From Phycisphaerae bacterium (GTDB lineage Bacteria > Planctomycetota > Phycisphaerae > UBA1845 > JAFGLZ01), in contig JAFGLZ010000115.1 of assembly GCA_016927755.1 (NCBI GenBank), positions 1 to 64,000 of the forward strand: 64,000 bases of DNA, in the 5' to 3' direction. Below are positions 27,554 to 35,368 of the stretch, in pieces. Numbering within the stretch: position 1 is the stretch's first letter; each line of letters starts with the position of its first letter. Position numbers and translations under genes: made by a program. The notes beneath the pieces are model-generated. The model had not been told where the DNA came from and did no database searches. It was given only the letters and a program-made list of their open reading frames with translations.

Positions 27554-27883
27554 ATGTCCGGCATCCCCCCTGACATACCGGCCTCCGTTCTCCTGGCAGG
27601 CTTGCAGCAGCACAACGCGAGCGGTGCCCAGGACAGCGAGGTCAATCAGCGCATCTCCATCGCTAGGAAAGTCGCGGATAAGGCCGCCCAGCGCGAGCAG
27701 GACGTCGTGGCAGACGAAGGCGACATGACCGTCACCGCCGACCGGGGCGGACTCGCCGGCCAGGGACGGAACTTCGCCGAAGGCGAGGAAGAACACCAAG
27801 AGCACCATGAGACGCCCCACGAAGACGCCGAGGGCATTACCCAGGACGATACCGGCCACTTCCACGTCGATCTCGAAGCATAG
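27554..27883 (+). CDS. Small acidic flagella-associated protein
   Basis: A 109-residue hydrophilic protein beginning 'SGIPPDIPASVLLAGLQQHN', with a charged middle and an acidic, Glu/His-rich C-terminus. No enzymatic motif is seen. It follows a strong sigma-28-like promoter, which suggests a late flagellar or motility role. Resemblance to short proteins next to planctomycete fliA genes is recalled but not verified. The opposite-strand frame covering the same bases is judged a shadow. Confidence 0.6.
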   Translation: MSGIPPDIPASVLLAGLQQHNASGAQDSEVNQRISIARKVADKAAQREQDVVADEGDMTVTADRGGLAGQGRNFAEGEEEHQEHHETPHEDAEGITQDDTGHFHVDLEA

Positions 27884-27887
27884 CCCG

Positions 27888-28190
27888 CTATCTCGCCCTT
27901 CCCGGCACCGGTATCGCGCCTGTCCCCCCTGCGCCGCCGCCCCTCAAGTGAACCGGCCTGACCGGCCTGCTCGTCGCCACCCCCGCCGGCGCGATCCTCA
28001 TGACCAGCTCCCCCGCCTCCACCTTCTTCCCCACAAGATCCGGCTCCATCTGAACCACGACGCCGTCAACGGGATGGACGACCGTGGCGTTTGACGAAGC
28101 TCCCGCAGGTTATCTACGATGAAGCCCGCCGGGATCCAATGCCCTTCGGCAGGGCTGATCGAGATGGCCTTCCGCCCGGAGAAACGTCGA
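27888..28190 (-). pseudogene. Frameshifted remnant with a lipoyl/HlyD-like segment
   Basis: The minus strand reads 'SNATVVHPVDGVVVQMEPDL' then VGKKVEAGELVMRIAPAG, a good lipoyl or membrane-fusion hairpin-like pattern, ending at a stop at 27888-27890. A stop codon lies just before it. A neighbouring frame supplies 'AISISPAEGHWIPAGFIVDN' LRELRQ immediately upstream, which suggests one gene broken by a frameshift near 28095-28110. No start codon in the lipoyl frame is seen. Function and completeness are unknown. Confidence 0.4.
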
Positions 28191-29002
28191 TGAAGTCAGT
28201 TGCCTCCGATACAACAAGACGAGTGATGGGCGTGCTGCTGGCCTTCGTCTCGCCCGCCCACCTGGCGCTCGGATCCTCGCCCGAGAACGACGCGGTACGC
28301 AAGACCGCCACGAACCGAAAGGCGAAACCCTTGAAGCTCGAGATTCTCAGATCGTTCCCGGAGACCGTCGGCGGTCAGCAAGGCATCGCAACCGATGGCA
28401 AGCACGTTTACGTCCAGGCCACCCTCTACCTGTCCAAGTACGACATGACCGGCAAGCTGCTCGCCAAGAGCGCCAAGGCCCGCTGGCACCACGGCGGCAT
28501 CTGCCACCACGACGGAAAGATCTACGCCGCCGTCTCCGAGTGCGCCAAGGCGGGCACGCGTAAGCACTGGGTCTTCGTCTACGACGCCAAGACGCTCGAG
28601 AGGCTCGCCGAGCACGACGTCGGAGCCAAGTTCGAGGTCTGCGCCGGAGGCATCGCCTATTACGACGGGCACTTCTACGTGGCCGAGTCCTATTGGGACA
28701 ACGACCACGACGACTACGTCGTCCAGTTCGACGCCGAGTTCAAACCCGTCAGATCGTTCAAGATCGGCTTCAAGTGCCCCTACGGCATCCAGGGCCTGGA
28801 CTATCTGCCCTCGACCAAGCGATTCGTCGTGAACTCCCACGGCAAGGATTTCTACCTGATCGACCCGAGCCTCGACAGCAAGACGATCCAGCCGGGTCGG
28901 GCGCCGTTCGAGCTGCAGGACGTGGCCTACCTCAACCCAACGACGGTCGTGGTCAACGATCGCGACGGCAAACGGGTCGTCTTCGCGAGAATCGCCGAGT
29001 AG
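28190..29002 (+). CDS. Secreted beta-propeller-like protein
   Basis: A 270-residue protein with a possible signal segment ('RVMGVLLAFVSPAHLALG'). Repeated strands of the form 'GIATDGKHVYVQATLYLSKYD', 'GGICHHDGKIYAAVSE' and 'GIAYYDGHFYVAESYW' suggest a YncE or glutamine-cyclotransferase-like propeller. No catalytic residues were identified; it may bind a sugar, peptide or metal in the periplasm. ATG 28190 has GGAG at 28178-28181; the longer frame from 28091 overlaps a decayed gene on the other strand. Confidence 0.65.
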   Translation: MKSVASDTTRRVMGVLLAFVSPAHLALGSSPENDAVRKTATNRKAKPLKLEILRSFPETVGGQQGIATDGKHVYVQATLYLSKYDMTGKLLAKSAKARWHHGGICHHDGKIYAAVSECAKAGTRKHWVFVYDAKTLERLAEHDVGAKFEVCAGGIAYYDGHFYVAESYWDNDHDDYVVQFDAEFKPVRSFKIGFKCPYGIQGLDYLPSTKRFVVNSHGKDFYLIDPSLDSKTIQPGRAPFELQDVAYLNPTTVVVNDRDGKRVVFARIAE

Positions 29003-29034
29003 TCCGGCCTTCCGCGCCGCGATCCCAGACGACC

Positions 29035-30387
29035 CTACGACTCCTCCTCCTGCGCCGGAGACAGTGTCGGCGCCTCCAAGCCCAGAACAGAGGCCGGTAC
29101 CTCGTCCGGGTGCCTGACCGCCACCTTGAACGCGTGATCGGTCAGCTTCTTGGCCCCCGGGACGCTCTGCGGTCCGCACCCGCAAACGTAGTTCGTCGCC
29201 GTCATGCCAAGCCTGTCCTCGAACGCCTTCCACATGGCGAAGTTCTCGGTCGAAAGCGAGACCGGGATGTCCCGATCGTGCTTGCGGATCTCGCCGAGGT
29301 AATGCTCGTAGATCATCGCGCGGATCCGCGGCGGGAACGGACTCGTCCGCGTATTCTCCACCGACGCTCGCTCGTCATAGGCCGCCCGAAGGCACTCCGG
29401 ATCGAGCAACTCCGTCCCGAGACGCTCCACCATCGTCTCAACGTCCTGCCACATGTAGACGCACAGGCTGATGATATCCGGCTTCGTCCGATCGAACATC
29501 ATCTTGACCGTCTCAGCCGCCTCCTCGCGCCACCCGACCACGGGGATAATCGGCTTGAACTTGTAGCGAATCTGATAACCCGCCTCGGCCGCGACCCGAG
29601 CCGCCTCGATCCGCTGCTCCGTCGTGCCCGTCTTCGGCTCGATCAGCGCGCTCTGCTTCGGGCCGGTCACGCTCCAGACGATGATCGTGTTGCCGTTGTG
29701 CCGTAGGTCCTCCATCCACCCCGTGTTCCAGCTCTTCGTGTGGATAATCAGATACCGCTCGTCGAGCGTCCCGAACCACTCGATCAGCGGGCCCAGGCAG
29801 CCGTGCTCCGGCTCCAGGCAGAGCGGATCCCCGTCGTCGTCCAACAGGTACGTCTTCTGCCACGGATGACGCTCGACCAACCGCCCGAAGTGCTCACAGT
29901 ACTCCTCGATGTTGACCATCGAGACGAGCAGCCCCCCCAGCGGACAGTAATCGCACCGGTGCGCGCACCCGTGCTGCAGATGCACCCGCCAGCACGGCCG
30001 GCAGACCTTGTCGTGCCGGTGCGGATCGCCCTCCTGGTTGTAGCACGACCAGTGAAACGCGCGATACCCGAGCAGCTCGCGGATCAGATCCTCCGACTCG
30101 ATCCCGAGCGCCTTGAACCGCGCGACCTCCTCGTCGCCCCGTCCGTCGAACCGGAACGTGTTGAACATCAAGATCGGATCGCGCACCTCGGCAAGCGTCC
30201 CCATGGGCTTGCGGTTCTCGATAAGTCCATGCTTGTTGACCAAATCCGGCAGGTCCTCGTCCGAGAAGACGATCGGCTCGACCGGCTCGGCTAGGGCGTT
30301 GACGACCCCCTCGGCCCTGCCCCGATACGTCTCGTTGTCGGCCACGGATTCATGAACGTAGACGGCAGGCGGCGAAAGCTCGTACAA
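29035..30387 (-). CDS. Spore-photoproduct-lyase-like radical SAM protein
   Basis: A 450-residue radical SAM enzyme. The cluster motif CxxxCxxC is in 'GCAHRCDYCPLGG' (C141, C145, C148). The SPL-like features 'TYLLDDDGDPLCLEPEHG' and 'YLIIHTKSWNT' follow. Extra cysteines at 115, 129 and 132 precede the cluster. SPL relatives repair UV thymine lesions, but many non-spore homologues have unknown targets, so repair is only inferred. The gene is convergent with the propeller gene. Confidence 0.75.
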   Translation of the reverse strand: MYELSPPAVYVHESVADNETYRGRAEGVVNALAEPVEPIVFSDEDLPDLVNKHGLIENRKPMGTLAEVRDPILMFNTFRFDGRGDEEVARFKALGIESEDLIRELLGYRAFHWSCYNQEGDPHRHDKVCRPCWRVHLQHGCAHRCDYCPLGGLLVSMVNIEEYCEHFGRLVERHPWQKTYLLDDDGDPLCLEPEHGCLGPLIEWFGTLDERYLIIHTKSWNTGWMEDLRHNGNTIIVWSVTGPKQSALIEPKTGTTEQRIEAARVAAEAGYQIRYKFKPIIPVVGWREEAAETVKMMFDRTKPDIISLCVYMWQDVETMVERLGTELLDPECLRAAYDERASVENTRTSPFPPRIRAMIYEHYLGEIRKHDRDIPVSLSTENFAMWKAFEDRLGMTATNYVCGCGPQSVPGAKKLTDHAFKVAVRHPDEVPASVLGLEAPTLSPAQEEES

Positions 30388-30543
30388 GATGATTCCCCTT
30401 GGTTTCCGTCAGCGACATCGAGTGCTGGCCACGATTGTACCGACCGTGGTCGATGCGTCCAGACACCAGACACCAGCCCCCGACGACGTCGAAACACCGG
30501 CGAATCCCAACGGTTAACCCTGGAACTGCGGCTTTCCTGCCTC

Positions 30544-30549
30544 TACAAT
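30544..30549 (+). promoter_or_regulatory. Possible -10 box of argG
   Basis: TACAAT matches the -10 consensus in five of six positions and lies about 60 bases before argG. The -35 region (TGGAAC-like at a 17-base spacing) is weak. Confidence 0.3.
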
Positions 30550-30611
30550 ACGCCGCTTGTAACTCTGGGTGTCAGAGTCAGTATGCCGGATAGAGAAGGA
30601 GAGCACCTCCC

Positions 30612-31847
30612 ATGTCGTTGAAGGAAATCCTCGCCAAGATCGATGCGGCCACGGTGGCGCCGGTCAAAAAGGTAGCGTTGGCTTATTCGGGCGGTTTGGA
30701 CTCGTCGTTGGCCGTTGAGCTCCTCCGACGTAAGTACAAGGCCAAGCAGATCGTGCCCATCACGATCGACGTCGGCCAGGGCAAGGAGGAGATCGCCGAG
30801 GGCAACAGGAAGGCTAAGGCCCTCAAGGTTAAGCCCATCCTCATCGACGCCAAGAAGGAGTTCTGCGACGAGTGGCTCACCAAGGCCATCCGCGCCAACA
30901 GCGACTACAACGGCTACCCCGTCTCGACCAGCATGACGCGCCAACTCGTCGCCCGAATCGTGGCCCTCAAGGCCCGTCAGCTCGGCTGCGACGCCGTCCT
31001 CGAAGGCTCCACCGGCAAGGGCAACGACCAGTACCGAATGCACAACGTCTTCAAGATGTTCGCGCCGGAGCTGCAAGTGCTCGTGCCCGTTCGAGACTTC
31101 GACCTGGGCCGGGCCGAGGAGGAGAAGCTCTGCAAGGCCTGGGGCGTGCCCGTCAACGAGATCATCACCGGCGGCGACGACAAGACCATGTGGTGCCGTA
31201 GCATCGCCAGCGGAGCCATCGACCTGAACCAGAAGCTGCCCGACCACATCTGGATATGGCTCGTCCCGCCGGAGAAGGCCAAGGCCAAGGGCGACGTCGT
31301 CCAGATCGAGTTCGAGCAGGGCCTGCCGACCAAGCTCAACGGCAAGGCCGTCAAGCTCGACACGATGATCGAGAAGCTCAACGTCATCGCCGGGCGAAAC
31401 GGCATCGGGCGGATCGACATGTTCGAGGACGGCATCATGTGCCTCAAGAGCCGAGAGATCTACGAGGCCCCCGCCGCCCATGTCCTCCTCAAGCTCCATC
31501 GCGACCTCGAGGCCCAGTGCCTCACCAAGGAAGAGATCCACTTCAAGAAGATCGTCGAGGACCAGTGGGCCGTCATGACCTACCACGGCGAGTGGTACCA
31601 CCCGCTCAAGGGCGCCCTGGACGCCTTCATCGCCGCCACGCAGAGACCGGTCTGTGGCAAGTTCAAGGTCAAGCTCTACAAGGGCAACATCGAGATCGTC
31701 GCACGCGAGTCCGAGACGTCGCTCTTCAGCCGCGAGATCCGCAGCATCAAGGCCAGCGGCTTCGACCAGCGGCAGTGTCGCGACGCCGCCGCGATCCGCG
31801 GACTCCCGTTCCAGATCCTGGCCAAGCGGGCCGAGAAGCTGAAATAG
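30612..31847 (+). CDS. argG: Argininosuccinate synthase
   Basis: A 411-residue ATP-dependent enzyme joining citrulline and aspartate, the seventh step of arginine synthesis. The PP-loop 'ALAYSGGLDSSLAVELLRR' is near residue 22. Later family blocks include 'EGSTGKGNDQYRM', which contacts the substrates, and 'FSREIRSIKASGFDQRQ'. The length is standard. It is followed at 4.3 kb by argH on the same strand, with unrelated genes between. A good ribosome site (GAAGGAGAG) precedes ATG 30612. Confidence 0.95.
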   Translation: MSLKEILAKIDAATVAPVKKVALAYSGGLDSSLAVELLRRKYKAKQIVPITIDVGQGKEEIAEGNRKAKALKVKPILIDAKKEFCDEWLTKAIRANSDYNGYPVSTSMTRQLVARIVALKARQLGCDAVLEGSTGKGNDQYRMHNVFKMFAPELQVLVPVRDFDLGRAEEEKLCKAWGVPVNEIITGGDDKTMWCRSIASGAIDLNQKLPDHIWIWLVPPEKAKAKGDVVQIEFEQGLPTKLNGKAVKLDTMIEKLNVIAGRNGIGRIDMFEDGIMCLKSREIYEAPAAHVLLKLHRDLEAQCLTKEEIHFKKIVEDQWAVMTYHGEWYHPLKGALDAFIAATQRPVCGKFKVKLYKGNIEIVARESETSLFSREIRSIKASGFDQRQCRDAAAIRGLPFQILAKRAEKLK

Positions 31848-31898
31848 AAAGAGCAGAGCACGAAGCGAGAAGTGACAACAGCCAAGGATGCAGGGAAT

Positions 31899-32026
31899 AC
31901 GTGGCCACGCTTGCGTGGCCACGTCCATCTCCGGACAATGTTCCGTCACAAGCCGTCCAGCAGCCCGAGAGAATGCCGAGGGGAGGGCGAGGCTCCTGCC
32001 GAGCCTTCTTAGTTGCGGTACGCAAC
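31899..32026. repeat. Mosaic of three hairpin repeats after argG
   Basis: Three hairpins stand in series. A perfect 12-base palindrome arm with a TT loop lies at 31899-31924 (ACGTGGCCACGC / GCGTGGCCACGT). AGGCTC-CTGCC-GAGCCT lies at 31990-32006. GTTGCG-GTA-CGCAAC lies at 32012-32026. The middle element sits in the string GGGGAGGGCGAGGCTCCTGC, and a related string occurs near 37589. No gene is present in this 335-base gap. Confidence 0.6.
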
Positions 32027-32076
32027 CGGCAATGCAGAGGAGCTGCTGAGTTCCTTGGGAGCCGAACCCAGGCAGG

Positions 32077-32117
32077 GCGGGTGCCCCATCGCTTCAGCGG
32101 TGGGGAACTCGAATTCC
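32077..32117. repeat. Dispersed hairpin repeat, copy B
   Basis: Contains CCCCATCGC-TTCA-GCGGTGGGG, a nine-pair stem with one G-T wobble, followed by AACTCGAATTCC. Nearly identical to the copy at 49465-49504 and related to the core at 12076. A CCTCT/AGAGG stem at 32161-32175 further downstream covers the Shine-Dalgarno of the next gene. Confidence 0.75.
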
Positions 32118-32182
32118 TCGCCAATCGTAAGACGTACGCCGCACCCAACATAACGGCAGGCCTCTCTACAAGAGGACAAGCA

Positions 32183-33475
32183 ATGACAAGAACCGCCGTC
32201 AGCCACCAAGCTCGAACCGCATCACCTTGGCTCACCGCTGCCATCCTCGCAACGCTCTGCGGATACCTCGCGTCCGCAACTCACGCCAAGGAACTCGACG
32301 ATCCCCAAAGACCCGGCCGCGTCGAAGGCGTCGTCAAGATCGGCGGAAAGCCGACCCCAGCAACCGACGTTCAGCTCATCAAGAACGATCCGATGCCCAG
32401 CCAAAGGAAAGGCTCGATCCAGGAGCACCGGACAAAGACCGATCACCGCGGCAGGTTCGTCTTCGAGAACGTCCCCCCCGGCGAGTGGCGCGTCGGCCTG
32501 TTCAAGAAATTCGAGCAACGCATCGGCACGATTAGGTCGCCCGGATTCACCCTCAGCCACGCCATCCCCTTCGCGCTGGCCCCCGGGCAGACCGTCACGG
32601 TCCAGATCGGCGGCACCGGCAGGCCCGTCGTTGGCCAAGTCGTCCCGCCCCAGGACTCCGGCCTCGAGCTCGAGTACCAAGGCGGATCGTTCCGACGCGT
32701 CTGGCTCGTAACGGATAGAACCAGCCCGCCCAAAGACCTGTCCGAAGACGACCGCCAGGCCTGGTACAAGAAGTACTACCGCAGCGAGAAGGGACTCGCC
32801 GAATGGCGATCCCACCGAAGCTACGTCGCGGACGTCGAGAGCGACGGCCAATTCCGAATCGACGACGTCCCCCCCGGCGACTACACCGGCCAGATCGAGG
32901 TCGCCAAGAAGGGCGAAGATTTCGGCAAAGCCTCCGGCCGCGCCACCTTGAAGTTCACCGTGCCGCCGATCGAAGGCCTGCGAACCGACGAACCGCTCGA
33001 CCTCGGCCAGATCGTGGTCAAGTTCCCCCCGCCGCCCAAGCTCGCAGTCGGCGACGTCGCCCCAGCCTTCGAGGTCCAGACCCTCGACGGCAAGCCGCTA
33101 AGGCTGGCCGACTTCAAGGGCAAGGTCGTCCTCCTCGACTTCTGGGCCACGTGGTGCGGCCCGTGCAAGGCCGAGACGCCCAACCTAAAGGACGTCTGGA
33201 ACCAGTTCGGCAAGGACCCGCGCTTCGCCATGATCGGGCTCTCGTATGATCAGACCCCGGACGCGCCCCGCAAATACGCCGACAAGAACAAGCTCGGCTG
33301 GATCCAAGCCTTCGCCAAGGGAGGCTTCAACAGCGACGTCGGCAAGGCCTACGACGTCCGCGGAATCCCCACCATCCTGCTCATCGCCCCCGACGGCAAG
33401 ATCGCCGCGATGAAGCTCCGTGGCAAACGGATCGCCAAGGCCGTCGAATCGATCCTGGCCGACAAGCCCAAGTAG
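32183..33475 (+). CDS. Exported TlpA-like thioredoxin-fold protein with regulatory N-domain
   Basis: A 430-residue exported protein. A signal peptide covers residues 1-32. Carboxypeptidase-regulatory-like beta domains follow ('VEGVVKIGGKPTPATDVQL' and 'FVFENVPPGEWRVGLFK'). A C-terminal redoxin domain (about 290-430) carries the CxxC pair in 'WATWCGPCKAETPN' near residue 323. It probably reduces periplasmic disulfides or acts as an extracytoplasmic redox sensor. ATG 32183 has AGAGGA at 32171-32176. A longer frame reaching back to 31256 overlaps argG and is not real. This architecture is common in planctomycetes and Bacteroidota. Confidence 0.85.
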   Translation: MTRTAVSHQARTASPWLTAAILATLCGYLASATHAKELDDPQRPGRVEGVVKIGGKPTPATDVQLIKNDPMPSQRKGSIQEHRTKTDHRGRFVFENVPPGEWRVGLFKKFEQRIGTIRSPGFTLSHAIPFALAPGQTVTVQIGGTGRPVVGQVVPPQDSGLELEYQGGSFRRVWLVTDRTSPPKDLSEDDRQAWYKKYYRSEKGLAEWRSHRSYVADVESDGQFRIDDVPPGDYTGQIEVAKKGEDFGKASGRATLKFTVPPIEGLRTDEPLDLGQIVVKFPPPPKLAVGDVAPAFEVQTLDGKPLRLADFKGKVVLLDFWATWCGPCKAETPNLKDVWNQFGKDPRFAMIGLSYDQTPDAPRKYADKNKLGWIQAFAKGGFNSDVGKAYDVRGIPTILLIAPDGKIAAMKLRGKRIAKAVESILADKPK

Positions 33476-33580
33476 CTGCCCCCGGTAATACTGACCCAAG
33501 AGGAAGCCCCATTGGCCTTCCCGTCCTCAAAACCGTACAATCATGCCGTGATGCAGCGCGTTTCGTTCGGAGCTTACGTG

Positions 33581-34141
33581 ATGGCCGTGGACCGCGTTGA
33601 AAGGCGCCTCAGACGCGTTACGGCCGCCCTGGATGCGGCGGGAATACGTTACGCCGTCGTCGGCGGAAACGCCGTCGCCGCTTGGGTCGCGCGCGTCGAT
33701 CCCGGCGCGACTCGGGCGACCAAGGACGTCGACCTCCTTGTGGAGCGTTCCGACCTGGAGGCCATCACAAGCACCATACAAGGACTTGGTTTCGAGCGGC
33801 AGGACCTGCGGAGTCTGGTGCGCTTCATCGACCCCGACGAGCCCAGCCGTCGATCGGGCGTCCACTTGGTCTGGGCGGACGAGTTGGTTCGGCCCTCCTA
33901 TGCCTGCCCGGCCCCCTCGATGACCGAAGCCGTCCAGGATCCCGAAGGATTCTGGGTGCTCGATCTGCCCGCCTTGGTCCGCATGAAGCTCACGTCGAAC
34001 CGTGACATCGACCGCGCCCACGTCGGCGACATGCTCAGCGTCGGGCTCCTCACCGATGCGTTTGATGAGGTCCTTCCGGCCGTTCTCCGCGAGCGGCTCG
34101 CCGAGATCCGCCGATCACTCGAAGACGACGATCTTCGATGA
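33581..34141 (+). CDS. MNT/AbiEii-like nucleotidyltransferase
   Basis: A 186-residue nucleotidyltransferase-fold protein. 'YAVVGGNAVAAWVARVDPGA' and 'RATKDVDLLVER' give the GG...W and DxD-like metal site, with a later acidic position in 'FIDPDE'. Such proteins are often parts of toxin-antitoxin or defence modules (AbiEii, MNT-HEPN), but many are stand-alone. ATG 33581 has GGAG eight bases upstream; TTG 33512 and ATG 33551 are alternatives. Its stop overlaps a micro-ORF start, and a restriction-modification pair follows. Confidence 0.7.
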   Translation: MAVDRVERRLRRVTAALDAAGIRYAVVGGNAVAAWVARVDPGATRATKDVDLLVERSDLEAITSTIQGLGFERQDLRSLVRFIDPDEPSRRSGVHLVWADELVRPSYACPAPSMTEAVQDPEGFWVLDLPALVRMKLTSNRDIDRAHVGDMLSVGLLTDAFDEVLPAVLRERLAEIRRSLEDDDLR

Positions 34142-34263
34142 CATCCGGCCCAACGCCGGAACAGCACGACGCCACGACAACGCTGAAACGACTCTCAAAC
34201 GAAGGTCACGACGTCGATGTTAGTGCCGGCAACGCCTTTGCCCAGGAGTGCGAGAGACAGTAA
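34138..34263 (+). CDS. 41-residue ORF coupled to the nucleotidyltransferase
   Basis: The ATG overlaps the nucleotidyltransferase stop (ATGA). The predicted product begins 'MTSGPTPEQHDATTTLKRLS', is hydrophilic and ends before TAA at 34261-34263. One base later another ATG (34265) opens a 29-codon frame that runs into the methyltransferase start. The tight spacing suggests translational coupling, but no homologue is known to me and the ORF may be fortuitous. Confidence 0.35.
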   Translation: MTSGPTPEQHDATTTLKRLSNEGHDVDVSAGNAFAQECERQ

Positions 34264-34346
34264 GATGGAAACCGGCGCGGCAGGCCGTGCATGGAAGCTG
34301 GACGTGGTCAATGCCGCCGTTCACGACCTTCCACTGAGGGCTCAAA

Positions 34347-35345
34347 ATGGCTGATCTCAAGCAAGGTCGTGCCCCCAGGAATCGCACGCTCGTCCTGCAA
34401 GACAACGACCGCAACGACTATGGCCAGCGAGTCAAGCGGGTCAATGGGCCCGTCGCCCTGCCGGAAGTCCTGGACTCGACGATATGCGGGGACGCATTCA
34501 ACATCATGGACTGGCTTCCGTCCGCCTCGTTCGACCTGGTGTTCGCCGACCCGCCCTACAATCTGACCAAGTCCTTCAACGAGGTTAAGTTCTCCCGGCG
34601 TCAGCTTGATGAATACGAGGAATGGCTGGATCTCTGGGTCGCCAGACTTCCCCGCCTCCTCAGGCCAACTGCCTCCCTGTACATCTGCGGTGATTGGCGA
34701 TCATCCGCGGCGATTCATCGCGTCGTGCAGAGGTACTTCGTGGTCAGAAACCGGATCACGTGGGAGCGAGAGAAGGGACGGGGAGCCAAGAGCAACTGGA
34801 AGAACTGCGGCGAGGACATCTGGTTCTGTACCGTCTCGGATGACTACACGTTCAATGTTGACACCGTCAAGGTCAAGCGACGAGTCATCGCCCCCTATAC
34901 GGATGATTCCGGCAGGCCGAAGGACTGGGCCGAAACGGACCAAGGCAGGTTTCGTATCAGCCATCCCTCCAATCTCTGGACCGACCTTACCGTGCCATTC
35001 TGGTCGATGCCCGAGAATACGGACCATCCTACCCAGAAGCCCGAGAAGCTGCTGGCAAAGGTCATTCTTGCTTCTTCAAACAAGGGTCACGTCGTTCTCG
35101 ATCCGTTCCTGGGTTCCGGCACGACATCGGTAGTGGCCAAAAAGCTTGACCGCCACTTCGCCGGAATCGAGGTCGATGAAACCTACTGCCTCCTCGCCGA
35201 GAAACGGCTCCACCTCGCAAGGCATGATAAGTCCATCCAAGGTTACCAGGACGGTGTGTTCTGGGAAAGGAACAGCTTGAACGAGCAAAAGAAGAATGGG
35301 AATCGGACGCCCGTGGCCGCCGGCGAGCAAATGCTCTTCTCCTAG
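34347..35345 (+). CDS. Type II DNA adenine N6-methyltransferase
   Basis: A 332-residue methyltransferase of the beta class. The catalytic DPPY motif in 'FADPPYNLTKSF' comes before the SAM-binding motif 'DPFLGSGTTSVVAKKLDRHF', the order diagnostic of that class. 'HPTQKPEKLLAKVI' is a further family block. It modifies adenine at an unknown target sequence, protecting the host from the adjacent endonuclease. GAGG precedes ATG 34347. Lower G+C than argH supports acquisition by transfer. Confidence 0.9.
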   Translation: MADLKQGRAPRNRTLVLQDNDRNDYGQRVKRVNGPVALPEVLDSTICGDAFNIMDWLPSASFDLVFADPPYNLTKSFNEVKFSRRQLDEYEEWLDLWVARLPRLLRPTASLYICGDWRSSAAIHRVVQRYFVVRNRITWEREKGRGAKSNWKNCGEDIWFCTVSDDYTFNVDTVKVKRRVIAPYTDDSGRPKDWAETDQGRFRISHPSNLWTDLTVPFWSMPENTDHPTQKPEKLLAKVILASSNKGHVVLDPFLGSGTTSVVAKKLDRHFAGIEVDETYCLLAEKRLHLARHDKSIQGYQDGVFWERNSLNEQKKNGNRTPVAAGEQMLFS

Positions 35346-35368
35346 GCTGGGCGCGATTGAGGGAGCGA

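Noticed and set aside
31256-32182. Long N-terminal extension of the TlpA-like gene
   Set aside because: The frame overlaps argG and hairpin repeats; a signal peptide with good ribosome site begins at 32183.
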